Shown: positions 36,493 through 45,737 of the stretch, piece by piece
How the letters are laid out: every line of letters begins with the position of its first letter
Position numbering within the stretch: the stretch's first letter is position 1
Source: Paracoccaceae bacterium
GTDB lineage: Bacteria > Pseudomonadota > Alphaproteobacteria > Rhodobacterales > Rhodobacteraceae
Assembly (NCBI GenBank): GCA_028874915.1
Contig: JAPPHA010000091.1
Coordinates: forward strand, 1 to 51,207
Direction: 5' to 3'
DNA: 51,207 nt
Made by a program: the position numbers and the translations under genes
The notes under the pieces: generated by a model
What the model saw: only the letters and a program-made list of their open reading frames with translations
What the model was told of the DNA's origin: nothing
The model's database searches: none

Positions 36493-37609
36493 TCAATTTA
36501 CTCATTCCGGCTGGCCAATAACCTTGTCTTTGATCCCGGACTTCGATCTGGCGAGGAAGCCGGGATTGCAGGTACGCGACGCCGTAGGTTGGCACGCATG
36601 AAGGTGCGGCGTTGTCGTGGCAGGAACCTAACCCATTGAATACCTGGATCGCAACCACATTCCGATTGGTCGGAGGGCGTTTGCCAAGGAAGATTACATG
36701 CGTGGCGGCATTGGATCCCACTGGACTGGAAAGAAGAAGTCTGCCGACATCGACTTCGGGCTCGTGGAGACCATGTGCGTGACGGGAATGTTCAAGCCCT
36801 GCTGCGGGGCAATCAGCGTGATGCCTCATCTGGAAATGTTACTTTCGGAATATTCAACCTGTTTGTGGCGCTGCACATTGCAGTCTTTGGAGGCCGGACC
36901 GTGCGAGAGATCTACGAAAACATGACTACGGCGTTGAGCAAAGTGTTGGTCCGGCGCGGTCGGGCGATCAACGGCTGTTTCGAGCAGATGTGTGTTCCCA
37001 CTATCTGATCCGTCCGGAGTTTTGTACGTCCCGGTGCAGGGCGGAAGAATGGTTGCGTGGAGCGTCAGATCGAGTCCTTGTTCCGGACCCTTTTTCCTTT
37101 CGTTAGCCGTGGTCGAGACCCAGGAGTGCCTGAATGGGCAGTTGGCGGAGCGGACGTCCTAGTGCCATGCCCGATCACAGCCGCATCCGGCGTTCCCGGA
37201 GACGTCGATCTTCGCGGACTTCCTGTACGAGAGGCAGTAGTGTCTGACGTCCCCAGCAGCGCTATGCGGGGGATATGTCCCCAACGTGAAGACGGCCTAG
37301 AGAATTTGCATGATCAGTTACGAGACGAACGGATTTTCCGTCGTGGCCCCGGGCCGACGGCCGGCCGGTCGAAGGGCGGGTCTATGCGGATCGTGTAGAG
37401 GTTCGTGTCGACGGCTAGGTTGTCGAGACGACAACAGAGTTGACTCGGTGGAACCTGTTTGTTCAATTCAAACGCGTGCTGGAGAGGACGATCAGGCGTT
37501 ACGATCTAGAAAATGGGGAGAGCATTGCGAGGGAAATGGCGGAGAAAATTCTAGTTGGAATTTGGTAGTCTAGGATGGATGCATGTGAAAGTTTCGTGGA
37601 GATGGCAAG
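36493..37609. other. decayed region upstream of the ParA operon
   Basis: About 1.1 kb with no intact gene. The plus strand shows coding-like pieces, for example EYLDRNHIPIGRRAFAKEDY near 36640-36700 and SGNVTFGIFNLFVALHIAVF then GGRTVREIYENMTTALSKVL near 36825-36945, in changing frames. They may be parts of one broken gene that I cannot identify. Confidence 0.35.
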
Positions 37610-37845
37610 GAGCCGAGTTCGGGGTCGAGGACGGCAACGACTTGGTGGACATCGTCAACCAGCGCCTTCGCAAGGCCTCGGTGCTTGCCGCCGGACGGGT
37701 GCCCCTCGAGCAATTGCACCCAGCGGTCGGGGAACCAACAATTGCGGTTTCAATCGTCGACCGACTGTTGTCCTACGGTTATTGCATGCAGCTATCCGGT
37801 GGCTCCATGAGGCCGACCCTGCCGCCGCTGGAAGAGGCTGTGGCA
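37610..37845 (+). pseudogene. istB: IS21-family IstB fragment (C-terminal part)
   Basis: The plus frame reads GNDLVDIVNQRLRKASVLAA, then VPLEQLHPAVGEPTIAVSIV and DRLLSYGYCMQLSGGSMR. This matches the end of IstB ATPases ([52 protein letters not shown]). The Walker A half of IstB and all of IstA are absent. Confidence 0.65.
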
Positions 37846-38198
37846 CGGGCGGAGGAGATCTCGCGAACTCACACCCGGTCATCGAGATCCGGAGATGTTG
37901 CACCTTCGGTGGTCCCTCCATCACCTCCTGGCGGGTGGCACGTTCACAATGCTTGCGGGCATGAGATCAATGGGGTGTCCATCCGCCCGCACCGTGAAGC
38001 AGCCGATTCCATCACTTGCATGAGCGACGGGCTTAGTCCAGACTGCGCACTCCGGAATCGGCTTTCGGCGCATTCCTCAACCCAAAAGGAGACATCAATA
38101 CCCGGGCCCAAGGACCCGAACAAAACCGCGCGTTCCCAAACTCGGAAACGGAAGCGGACTGGTGGAGACCGTGCGGCCGACCAGGATGTTGGAACCCA

Positions 38199-38610
38199 GT
38201 GATTGGCGCCGGTGGAACCGCCTTCTCGCCCAAGGCGTCGACGGTTTTCTGCGTGCGGCAGGCGACGCAGACTGCATGTTTCTTGATCGGATCGCGTCGA
38301 CCGTCGACCTCGGGAACGAGGTTCATGGCATCCTGGGCAATGTGTTTTCTCACAAGCAGTCGGCCGAAGTACACGAACGGCTGAAGTGCCATCCCCATCG
38401 GAACTTCCATTTCTACGGCGGCTTTGGCGTTTTGGACGAATGCAGTCGAAGGATTCTTTGCCAAGCTCACATGGCGGCGGTTCAAGCACCCGTTCTTCAA
38501 TTCGCAGGGCAAGAGCATCGCCGTCATCGAAACCTTTATTACGCGCCAACACGCGCCAATACGCCCCATGAAGCGCGGTCATTTAAGTGGAACCGAAAAC
38601 ACGATGGTCT
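38199..38610 (+). pseudogene. IS630-family transposase remnant (C-terminal half)
   Basis: In shifting frames the plus strand reads TVDLGNEVHGILGNVFSHKQ, SAEVHERLKCHPHRNFHFY and then FWTNAVEGFFAKLTWRRFKH. These match the IS630 DDE region (VHAILDNYSSHK...V..WL..HPRW.FHFTPTSASWLNAVEGFFAKLTRRRLKRG). The last acidic residue of the DDE triad is in VEGFF. At least one frameshift; no N-terminus nearby. Confidence 0.7.
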
Positions 38611-38765
38611 GAAAGAGTCGTGAAAACATGGCTACCAAAAGATAGATTCCAATCGATAGAATCACGGATAAAGTGTATACCAAAAATGAGTAATTCTAGG
38701 GTGTCTAGGAAGATCCATTTTGATGATCTACAATATTCACAAATTTGGTCAAACCCTAACGCACG

Positions 38766-39299
38766 ATGACGCTCGATCGAACGATGCAGAAGACAATTTC
38801 ACTCTCAAAGCTGGCTGTCGTTAGACATCTAAAGGCCATTCTTGCCACTATTCCTTTGGTAGGCACGGTAATCGGACTTTTTGCTTTGTGGGGCGGTGAG
38901 GAGTGGCGTGACCGATACATTGACTTGGCATTATTGAACGCCGTGTATTGGGTGTTTATACTTCATTTGTTGTGGGAAGTTATTTCTCACGAATGCCCAC
39001 AGACGTTCCGTTTGCCTCAGGTTAAAGCCGTCATGCGAGCCGAGCATTTGTTGATTGTGGAAAATTCACCATGGTTGGGTGTCGGAGTGATGGCAACTAT
39101 TTACGTATTGGAGAATGACTTTGAGAGGTTTGTTTGTACGGGAGAAGTAATTAACGTGCAAATGAATGACTTGGTACAAATCGCGGCTCGGGCCACGGGG
39201 CAACAATATGCCTCCGAAGACGAATTTTGGACTACTTTGGAACGTATTGATAGAGCGGCGATTTTAGTTAAACCAGGGCCGATTGTAGGAGGTACCTAA
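38766..39299 (+). CDS. membrane protein of unknown function, paired with FlgT-C-like protein
   Basis: 177 aa. Two hydrophobic segments lie in the first 75 residues (AILATIPLVGTVIGLFALW and LALLNAVYWVFILHLLWEVI); the rest appears soluble. An alternative ATG lies 18 bases further in. The stop codon shares one base with the start of the next gene (TAATG), so the two are coupled. Codon use is clearly more AT-rich than in the metabolic operons, a sign of horizontal acquisition. Family not recognised. Confidence 0.7.
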   Translation: MTLDRTMQKTISLSKLAVVRHLKAILATIPLVGTVIGLFALWGGEEWRDRYIDLALLNAVYWVFILHLLWEVISHECPQTFRLPQVKAVMRAEHLLIVENSPWLGVGVMATIYVLENDFERFVCTGEVINVQMNDLVQIAARATGQQYASEDEFWTTLERIDRAAILVKPGPIVGGT

Positions 39300-39700
39300 T
39301 GGAAGACCAATATGCGAACGAAGCAAGAATTGCCCATGTGCTGAGTGGGTATAAGTTTGTCATAAACCGTGGATCGCGCGACGGTGTTAAGGTAGGTCAA
39401 AAATATCTCGTCTTTAGTTTGGGAGATAGTATTTTAGATCCTGAGTCTGGTAACGATCTCGGCGTTTTGGAGATTGTTCGTGGTAGGGCACAGGTCACGC
39501 ACGTTCAGGAACAGATGTCGACATTGGAAAGCACTGACGTCGAAAACTTACCGGGTACAATCAAAAGGGTTAAACGGAACTCGACGTCGGGAATTTGGGC
39601 TTTCACAGGGGTGCCGAGTGAAGAAGTGATCGAGGAAGGGTCAAGTACAAGCAAGGTTTCCATTAATGCGGAGGTTGGAGATTTGGCGCGCCCCATATGA
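39299..39700 (+). CDS. FlgT C-terminal-domain-like protein
   Basis: 133 aa. The core IAHVLSGYKFVINRGSRDGV, KVGQKYLVFSLGDSILDPES and GNDLGVLEIVRGRAQVTHVQ, then EQMSTLES, matches the FlgT-C-like pattern (vinrGs..GVk.Gd.f.v...g..i.DPeTGe.LG..e...g...V..vqe.mS). In this window there are no flagellar genes, so a flagellar role is unlikely. It is coupled to the upstream membrane protein and shares its lower GC. No signal peptide is seen. Confidence 0.7.
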   Translation: MEDQYANEARIAHVLSGYKFVINRGSRDGVKVGQKYLVFSLGDSILDPESGNDLGVLEIVRGRAQVTHVQEQMSTLESTDVENLPGTIKRVKRNSTSGIWAFTGVPSEEVIEEGSSTSKVSINAEVGDLARPI

Positions 39701-40500
39701 ACGAGGAGACTATCACCTTGGGAAATTTGGTGTGACCTTCAGCACGAACTGACCGATCGCTTTGGCGGAGGCGGTGGGTCCGCCATCGCACGGCTCGCCG
39801 ATCTCATCGTGGGACCCGCCTTCGGTTGTGGTCCGGGGGTAATGATCATCCACATTCACTTCCAGGAATTCGACGGTCGACCAACGACGCAGCGACGAGT
39901 GCGAGTGATGGTGATTACGGCCGGTCAGTGATCGAAATCCGAGCACTCACCATCGTAATTCACCCGGCAAACGCCTCTCTTACCGAAGTTGCGGGAGCCG
40001 GTGTTCTTCGGAACTCTGTAACCGTGACGCGGCGGGAGAACAAGAAATTGTCACGGTTGTTTGGTCGAGCCCGGTGGACTTCCCGTCGCAAGCTGCTGTG
40101 GGCCCGCGATCGGGATACTCCGGCCCGATGGCGCAGGAGGCTCTGGTTTCTGATGCGGTAGCGAAGACCGCCGGCCCAAAAAATTTCGGCGAACGGGATT
40201 AATTGTCCCTCTCGCTGTCAAGCCTGAATTTCGTTACCGCTCGCAGCACTTGGCCGCCGCGAAGGCAGAAACGGTCCGACCATTGTTCTTTTCCAAGCAA
40301 CTCTTTTCATCCTGGACATTGATCATGTCTCCTTTCGCGGGGCAACGTCGGCGCCATGCCGGGGATGTCCCGAGCAAAGTGTGGCGGGTTCCTCAGCGCG
40401 GTCAACGTGCGAACTCAACTCAGGGTCGCAGACGTTCCAACACAGAGATGGATTTCGGAAAACTGAAAAGGGAAATCTGGTTCTGCCCGCTCAGAAAAGA
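39701..40500. other. gap before the IS4-type element
   Basis: About 0.8 kb. The minus frame 39713-39946 (TVEFLEVNVDDHYPRTTTEG) looks coding-like, but I cannot match it and see no ribosome site. The rest holds no supported feature. Confidence 0.35.
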
Positions 40501-40504
40501 CTAG

Positions 40505-40520
40505 CTCTACCCATGCCCCA
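40505..40520. repeat. left terminal inverted repeat of the IS element
   Basis: CTCTACCCATGCCCCA, matching the right end except at position 2. Flanked outside by CTAG. Confidence 0.85.
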
Positions 40521-40541
40521 TTACTTCTGCGGGTGAAACGG

Positions 40542-42221
40542 TTATGTCGACCTTTCCCATTCCCTTTGCTCGATTGCGAGTGTGTATCCGATGCACGTCC
40601 CGCCAAGGGTCACGTACCCCCGCCAAATGACCTTCGGGCCGGGCGGCGGGCCTCTTGGGCGGTGCATGTGGCCACCGATCCGGGCGATGGTTCCGACGGC
40701 CCGGTTGATGGTGTCCGGAGGATCGAGCCGCTGCTGTGCGGCATAGGCCTTCAGGACCGTGATCTCGATTTCGGAGAACAGCACGTCCGCGGGCCAGTTG
40801 GGGTGATCGCGTCCGATCAGCGTCATCAGATGAAGGCGCCAGGCAATGACGAGGTTGATGGTTGCGGCCCGTTCGAGGCGGTCGGCGGAACGGTTGGCGA
40901 GGTCCTCCACCTTGCAGCCGGATTTCAGGATCCGGTGCCAATCCTCGATCCGCCAGCGCCGGGCATAGTATGCCACCACCGTCCGGCACGCCTCGAGCGT
41001 GTCCACGGGCAGGGTGGTGAGGAGAAGCCACTGGATCGGCTCCGCGGTCTCGGGCGTGCGTTCCTCTTCGACCAGCACGCCCTGTAGCCACATGGGCGGC
41101 TTGCCCTGGTGCTGTCTCGCTGTCGGGGCGAGTTCCACCGTCCGGCTGCGGAGCACCAGTGTTGCACTTCGTGCGTGGCGTTCGGGTCGCGCCTGGCGCC
41201 TGCTGCTCTTCGGACGTGGCGTCAGCCGGTCGATGGCCACGAGCATGCGGCCCCGAACCGGAGCCGCCCGCAAGGCCTCCAGGAGCGACACCGTGGGACG
41301 CTTCCGTGGGGACCCGGGGGATCCGCCCTTGACGGCGATCCGGCGCCGACCCCTGGCGCGCACCAGGAGTTCCGCGTCCGGCCGCTCCCGCTGCGCCTCG
41401 AAAAGCTCGAGAATGTCCGCTTCCCGATCCGCAACACAGACGACGCGGCCCGGTCCGAGTTCCCCGCCCAGTTCGGCGCAGGTCCGGTATCCTTCGAGCC
41501 AGCGCCCGGTCTTGCGGCCGTCCGGTGGTTCCGGAGCGTCCTTTCCCGGCGGGGCGTCAAAGCGGGCGCTCACAATCCCCAGCGGCAAACCTGTCGGGGA
41601 CACCGGCAGCATCGAATGCAGATGCAGTCCCAGGGTCCCGACCCCGGTCTGGCTGCGGCCAATCACGCCGAGCCCCGCACATCCGGGACGCGTCGCAAAG
41701 TTGAGATCCGTGCCATCCTGCAGGCACAGAACCACCGGCTCCCCACGCATGCGACGCAGCGTCCGCTCACGATGCGGCCGCAGGATCGCGGCCGGTGTCA
41801 CCGCCGCGGGGTCCGGCGGGTCAAGGAACCGGTAGCAGGCCTTGATCTGGGCCCGATCCCCCCGGGCGGCGGCCGGAAATGACGCCATCGGATTTTCCCC
41901 CTTGATCCCCGCAACCGTCACCAGGCGGGCGCCAAGGCGGGCGTCGCCCAGGGATGCGGCCCCGAATTCCGCAGCCGCCCAGGCGCGGCCGTCAAGACCC
42001 GCGCACGGGGCCAGGGGATCGCTTGCAAGGGGCGGCGGGGGTCCGACACCCAGACGCCGCCGCCAGTCCGTCACCAGTTCCCGGACATAGATCGCCTTGC
42101 GCCCGACCGCCCGGTCATGACCGCGGTCCTGGCGACCCCGGCCCGTGGTCTCGCCCAGCCGCCGCCAGTTGGCGGCCTGCAGGCTCGCGCCATCATGCCC
42201 CGGAGCCACGAGGGTCTCCAC
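40542..42221 (-). CDS. IS4-family transposase, main frame (end of DUF4338 + DNA-binding + DDE)
   Basis: 559 aa as a separate frame. It opens with the last piece of the DUF4338 (DruA-like) domain: VAPGHDGASLQAANWRRLGE and TTGRGRQDR. A Tnp_DNA_bind domain follows (WAAAEFGAASLGDARLGARL, ARGDRAQIKACYRFLDPP), then the IS4 catalytic domain: LCLQDGTDLNFATRPG (first Asp), GRVVCVADREADILELFE (second Asp) and YYARRWRIEDWHRILKSGCK (the YREK-type region with Glu). The frame stays open about 28 codons upstream of the ATG and carries HNLASRGLGLLQRRFG, so the true protein is continuous with the preceding frame after a +1 shift near 42310. Confidence 0.85.
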   Translation of the reverse strand: METLVAPGHDGASLQAANWRRLGETTGRGRQDRGHDRAVGRKAIYVRELVTDWRRRLGVGPPPPLASDPLAPCAGLDGRAWAAAEFGAASLGDARLGARLVTVAGIKGENPMASFPAAARGDRAQIKACYRFLDPPDPAAVTPAAILRPHRERTLRRMRGEPVVLCLQDGTDLNFATRPGCAGLGVIGRSQTGVGTLGLHLHSMLPVSPTGLPLGIVSARFDAPPGKDAPEPPDGRKTGRWLEGYRTCAELGGELGPGRVVCVADREADILELFEAQRERPDAELLVRARGRRRIAVKGGSPGSPRKRPTVSLLEALRAAPVRGRMLVAIDRLTPRPKSSRRQARPERHARSATLVLRSRTVELAPTARQHQGKPPMWLQGVLVEEERTPETAEPIQWLLLTTLPVDTLEACRTVVAYYARRWRIEDWHRILKSGCKVEDLANRSADRLERAATINLVIAWRLHLMTLIGRDHPNWPADVLFSEIEITVLKAYAAQQRLDPPDTINRAVGTIARIGGHMHRPRGPPPGPKVIWRGYVTLGGTCIGYTLAIEQREWERST

Positions 42222-42303
42222 AAGCCATGCCGCACAGCCGTACTGCGCCGCGAAGTCGGCACCGAAACGACGCTGCAGCAGTCCCAGGCCACGCGATGCC
42301 AGA

Positions 42304-42903
42304 TTATGACAGGAACCCTGGGCGAATCAGAGAGCGGGACAGGCCGACAACGCGATGCAGATGCGCCCGCCGGGTCGCGGCGTCCCACCCGATCCAGCGA
42401 TCCCGCGGCGCCAGGTGCAACGCCGAAGCCGCGATCCCGATGCCGCCGAGCCAGCCGTGCCCGGAACCCGGAAGATAGCGAAGCTGGCACCCGAACAGCG
42501 GCCCGGCTCCCTGCGGATGCTCCGCCGCCATCATGGCGTGCCGGATCTCCCGTTGCGCCGGCGTCGTCACCGGAACCAGGGACAACCCCCGGACCCGGCC
42601 AACCTCCGACGGAACCCCTCGCGCCGGGGCCACAGGCGGCACCGCATGGCGCCGGACACAACTTCCGCCCGCCGTTCGCCGCGCCGGAAGCGCCAACCGG
42701 CCGGATCGCTCCAGGGCCCGCAGGGCGGACAGGCAATTCGACACCTGCAAACGACCACGGGCATCGTGAAACCCGAAGTCCTCACACAACCTTTCGGCAA
42801 GCGCCGTCCGATGATCGTCCTTGAATTCCTCCAGAAATCTCCCGACATGGCGAAGGGCAGAAGGTTGCGAAATCCGGCGGCGGATCTGGTTTTGAACATC
42901 CAT
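42304..42903 (-). CDS. IS transposase, first frame: DUF4338 (DruA-like) domain
   Basis: 199 aa. It contains CEDFGFHDARGRLQVSNCLS and ALRALERSGRLALPARR, then FGCQLRYLPGSGHGWLGGIG and RDRWIGWDAATRRAHLHRVV. These match DUF4338, the domain of the Druantia protein DruA (IGW...R...L..VV.NsRFLI.P). It stops at 42304, where the domain should continue with LAS; that continuation is present in the +1 frame (HNLASRGLG). Either a programmed +1 frameshift or a mutation splits the gene. The domain is part of a transposase here, not a Druantia locus. Confidence 0.8.
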   Translation of the reverse strand: MDVQNQIRRRISQPSALRHVGRFLEEFKDDHRTALAERLCEDFGFHDARGRLQVSNCLSALRALERSGRLALPARRTAGGSCVRRHAVPPVAPARGVPSEVGRVRGLSLVPVTTPAQREIRHAMMAAEHPQGAGPLFGCQLRYLPGSGHGWLGGIGIAASALHLAPRDRWIGWDAATRRAHLHRVVGLSRSLIRPGFLS

Positions 42904-42949
42904 GGCCGCATGGATAGCGACACGAAACTCGAATATTCAGCATCACTTG

Positions 42950-42965
42950 TGGGGCATGGGTAGGG
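42950..42965. repeat. right terminal inverted repeat of the IS element
   Basis: TGGGGCATGGGTAGGG, the inverse of the left end with one mismatch. Flanked outside by CTAG. Confidence 0.85.
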
Positions 42966-42969
42966 CTAG

Positions 42970-43246
42970 CTCACAGCCACACTCTAAGCCGCCCCAGCCG
43001 GCGAACTCAACAAACGGCCGCAACCATGACTTTTTCCCGTGACACTTCAAGCCGTCGTCACCGTGAAAACCGGGCGCCCCGTTTGATTCGCTTATGTCCT
43101 ATCAGGGAACTGACAAAGCCCCTGCGCAATGAACCCGCCCGATCACTCCCTCACGCTGGCCTTGCGGGCCTTGGCACTGGCCGAGCGCATGTCAGCGCTC
43201 AATAAGCTCTTGAACGCAGCGACATCAAGGCCCTTCCCTACTTCGC
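42970..43246. other. gap between IS element and kinase operon
   Basis: No gene supported. This would hold the terminator of the minus-strand operon ending at 43247; no clear hairpin plus T-tract was seen. Confidence 0.3.
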
Positions 43247-44578
43247 TCATGCTCGCAGGTATCGTCTCAGGTCCCTTAACGTCCGCTCTAACGACTTCTG
43301 CAGTCGTTTCAATTCTTCCCTATCTTCACCCTTTCCTATTTTGCCCCTGTTGTATTCTGTCATTATTGGCAACTCTTGCTGCATCAATTCGTTGCGTCCA
43401 ATAACCTTCACAAAGGTGCTTACGCCGGGTGCAAGTGCCACCTTTATCCGCGCTCTATTCGTATTTGACATCATGTCGCGCCACTGCCGTTCCAGTTGGC
43501 CTACACTCATTTCAAAATACGAAACATCCTCGTCCGGGGTGTCAAAAAGATCAAATTCTTCGAATAACTCAATTCCCAGTTTCCAACCCGCTGCCCGTCC
43601 GACAAACAGCGTATCAGCCATCGGCACTTGTGCCTGAAGCGCTCCCAACCAGATCGCGCATTCTGGCAGCGTCGCCTTAAATGGTTGAAGAATCGCCCAC
43701 TGATTCGCCAACCCCTTTCGACACCAAAAGGCCAGTTGCGCCAGCAACATCCCTCTTTCGCCGGACCTATACTTCCGCTCCTCGACAACCTTTCTTGCAA
43801 CTTCATCAAATATTCTCACGCGCTGCTCCGCGGTTACCCCTGCATCGTTCTCGGAACCAACGCGGTTTCCATCAGCAATCGAGAACCCCCCGTAAGCCGT
43901 CAACCGACCAAACAAATCCCTGGTTTCGTAGAGTGCTGGCCAACCACCCGATCCAAACAGTGAGCTTCCACGCCCGGGCCCTTCCCAAGACCGCGCAATG
44001 TCCACAATTAGGTCGCATGACTCCATTCTGGTAGGCAAACCCGCATGTTTTCTCAAAGTGAGCCAATCATTAGCGATGGCACCTACGTCGCCTTCATTTC
44101 CTCCCAACGCAATACTCCGCATCAAAACATACGAAAGTGTGCTTCTACACATGTCAAAGTCGATCGTCCTTATGTCAGCCCCTACATGCAGGTAACTCAT
44201 TACCTCTCCATACATCAGCCCCACGGCACCACCGACAAAGTCGCCCCACTCCCTGGTCCTATTCCGACTTCGTTCGAAGTGGAACGAAGGTATGGTCATA
44301 AGTCGGACCAACCCACTAAGTGGGCAAAGTCCAGGTACATAAGTTGCAGTCCAAGCAACTAGATCTTGTAACGCAGCTGAACTGCCTAGGATTACCCCCG
44401 GTAATGGGGCCAATTCGTTCTTAGCTCTGGCCCGCCAAACGCCAATTAAACTATCCGCACTTTGATCGATCTTTCGCAAATCCCGCACACCGACACGTCG
44501 TGGACGCGAGCCCCCGCCCTTTACGAGCTCGGGGATCTCCTCTCGCTCAAATTCTTGTATCCAAAATGTACTAACCAT
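43247..44578 (-). CDS. unknown 443-aa protein, third gene of kinase-helicase operon
   Basis: Starts at ATG 44578, inside the stop region of the helicase gene (8-base overlap); a TTG two codons earlier is also possible. Hydrophilic, no signal peptide or clear membrane helix. Aromatic- and Trp-rich segments (LVAWTATYVPGLCPLSGL, WDFVGGAVGLMYGEV-like) suggest a folded helical body. The C-terminal 30 residues (EDREELKRLQKSLERTLRDL) look like a coiled coil. I recognise no family and no catalytic motif. Tight coupling argues that it works with the kinase and helicase, perhaps as effector or sensor (inference). Confidence 0.75.
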   Translation of the reverse strand: MVSTFWIQEFEREEIPELVKGGGSRPRRVGVRDLRKIDQSADSLIGVWRARAKNELAPLPGVILGSSAALQDLVAWTATYVPGLCPLSGLVRLMTIPSFHFERSRNRTREWGDFVGGAVGLMYGEVMSYLHVGADIRTIDFDMCRSTLSYVLMRSIALGGNEGDVGAIANDWLTLRKHAGLPTRMESCDLIVDIARSWEGPGRGSSLFGSGGWPALYETRDLFGRLTAYGGFSIADGNRVGSENDAGVTAEQRVRIFDEVARKVVEERKYRSGERGMLLAQLAFWCRKGLANQWAILQPFKATLPECAIWLGALQAQVPMADTLFVGRAAGWKLGIELFEEFDLFDTPDEDVSYFEMSVGQLERQWRDMMSNTNRARIKVALAPGVSTFVKVIGRNELMQQELPIMTEYNRGKIGKGEDREELKRLQKSLERTLRDLRRYLRA

Positions 44579-45737
44579 CGCCAAACGCGATCCCTATGTC
44601 AGGTCGATCCCCACTCAGCGGGCGCAGGTCATTAAACGCGGAATCAAAATACGCTGGCAACGGTCTTTCGTGGTAAACGGTCAAGGAAATCTTTGCCCGC
44701 GTTACACCGGTGTAAGCCAACCGTTTCTGCTCACCGCGAAACCGCGCAACTAAGTCGGCCCCCGCAAAGTGTACGGCGCCGAATTCTAAACCCTTTGCGC
44801 TATGTACTGTGGAGACCCAGATCGGTTTACTTTCATCCAACGGCTGGTAGCCATCTTCGCGCGATTGTACGCACAGACGATCAGCCAAGTCTGTCTGCTC
44901 CAAAAACTCTGCTATTGCTCGTACTTCCTCCACACGAGGCGTGATAACTGCCAGCATCTCATCTGAGTAGGCGCGGAGTTGCACCCGCAACCTATCGGCT
45001 ATTGTTTCGCATTGCTCTCGGAAGCTCTCGGTAACCACTTCTACAGTTGATGCGGGCCTTTCATTCGGGTAATTACAACTGGGCAAAACAGCCTCATACG
45101 GACGACCAACAAATCGGTTACCTATCCCATCAGCGACTTGGCAAATCCTTGGACCACTTCGGTAATTAAAGGGCAGAGTATGTGTTTCCGATACCAGGCC
45201 CGCCAAATCGCTGAACTTCACCGAATCGCCATAGATTTGCTGACGGGAGTCAGCAACCAAAAAGACGTCGTGGCATAGGGCCCGGATTACCTCTAGTTCT
45301 TCGATAAGGTAGTCTTGCGCCTCGTCCAAAAGTATGGTATCAAAAACCTGTGTTTGGCCGGCGCTCAGTACCTCCCTAACAGCCGCGGCCCTCGCCTCAC
45401 GCACCTCCGCAAACTCTCCTTCGAATTCATTTCGCGTTCCGGCTTCTTCCAACACAGAATTAAATAGTTGACCTATGGTTTGAACTCGCTTTGGGTCGAA
45501 CGTATAGCGCTCCGCACCGGCCCGGATAAAATTGCATAACGTTCGATTAAAGACCACTACCGCGAGATTTGGATGTTCAGTTCGTGACAAATAATTGGAG
45601 CGGAGCAGCAATAGATTTGTTTTGCCCGATCCAGGGGGACCGATCACCAAAAAGCTCCCATCGGCGGGAAGGCCGATTACTGCCTTTTGATGGTCATCCA
45701 ATTCCGAAAGTTGTCGCCACCACGTCTCGTTCAACAT
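44571..45737 (-). CDS. compact UvrD/Rep-like SF1 helicase
   Basis: 388 aa, much shorter than UvrD (about 720), lacking most inserted 1B/2B subdomains. Motifs: HQKAVIGLPADGSFLVIGPP (Q motif region) with GPPGSGKT at 33-40, LLDEAQD 136-142, VADSRQQIYG, LPFNYRSGPRIC, VSTVHSAKGLEFGAVHFAGA and RLAYTGVTRAKISLTVYHER. All core ATPase motifs are present, so ATP-driven action on nucleic acid is likely. The start shares one base with the kinase stop (TAATG), and the end overlaps the next gene. Confidence 0.85.
   Translation of the reverse strand: MLNETWWRQLSELDDHQKAVIGLPADGSFLVIGPPGSGKTNLLLLRSNYLSRTEHPNLAVVVFNRTLCNFIRAGAERYTFDPKRVQTIGQLFNSVLEEAGTRNEFEGEFAEVREARAAAVREVLSAGQTQVFDTILLDEAQDYLIEELEVIRALCHDVFLVADSRQQIYGDSVKFSDLAGLVSETHTLPFNYRSGPRICQVADGIGNRFVGRPYEAVLPSCNYPNERPASTVEVVTESFREQCETIADRLRVQLRAYSDEMLAVITPRVEEVRAIAEFLEQTDLADRLCVQSREDGYQPLDESKPIWVSTVHSAKGLEFGAVHFAGADLVARFRGEQKRLAYTGVTRAKISLTVYHERPLPAYFDSAFNDLRPLSGDRPDIGIAFGDG

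Larger units (their letters stand above)
40505..42965 (-). mobile_element. complete IS4/IS701-like insertion sequence with DruA-like domain
   Basis: 2461 bp bounded by 16-bp terminal inverted repeats with one mismatch, CTCTACCCATGCCCCA at 40505-40520 and its inverse at 42950-42965. CTAG is present directly outside both ends (40501-40504 and 42966-42969), consistent with a 4-bp target duplication; CTAG fits the YTAR duplications I recall for IS701-type elements. It contains one transposase gene read from the right end, split into two frames. Ends and duplications are intact, so the insertion is probably recent. Confidence 0.85.

Noticed and set aside
39299-39700. flagellar FlgT
   Set aside because: Only the C-terminal-domain pattern is shared, it lacks a signal peptide, and no flagellar genes are nearby.
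42304-42903. Druantia anti-phage system
   Set aside because: The DruA-like domain is part of a transposase inside an IS with both ends; none of the other Druantia genes is present.
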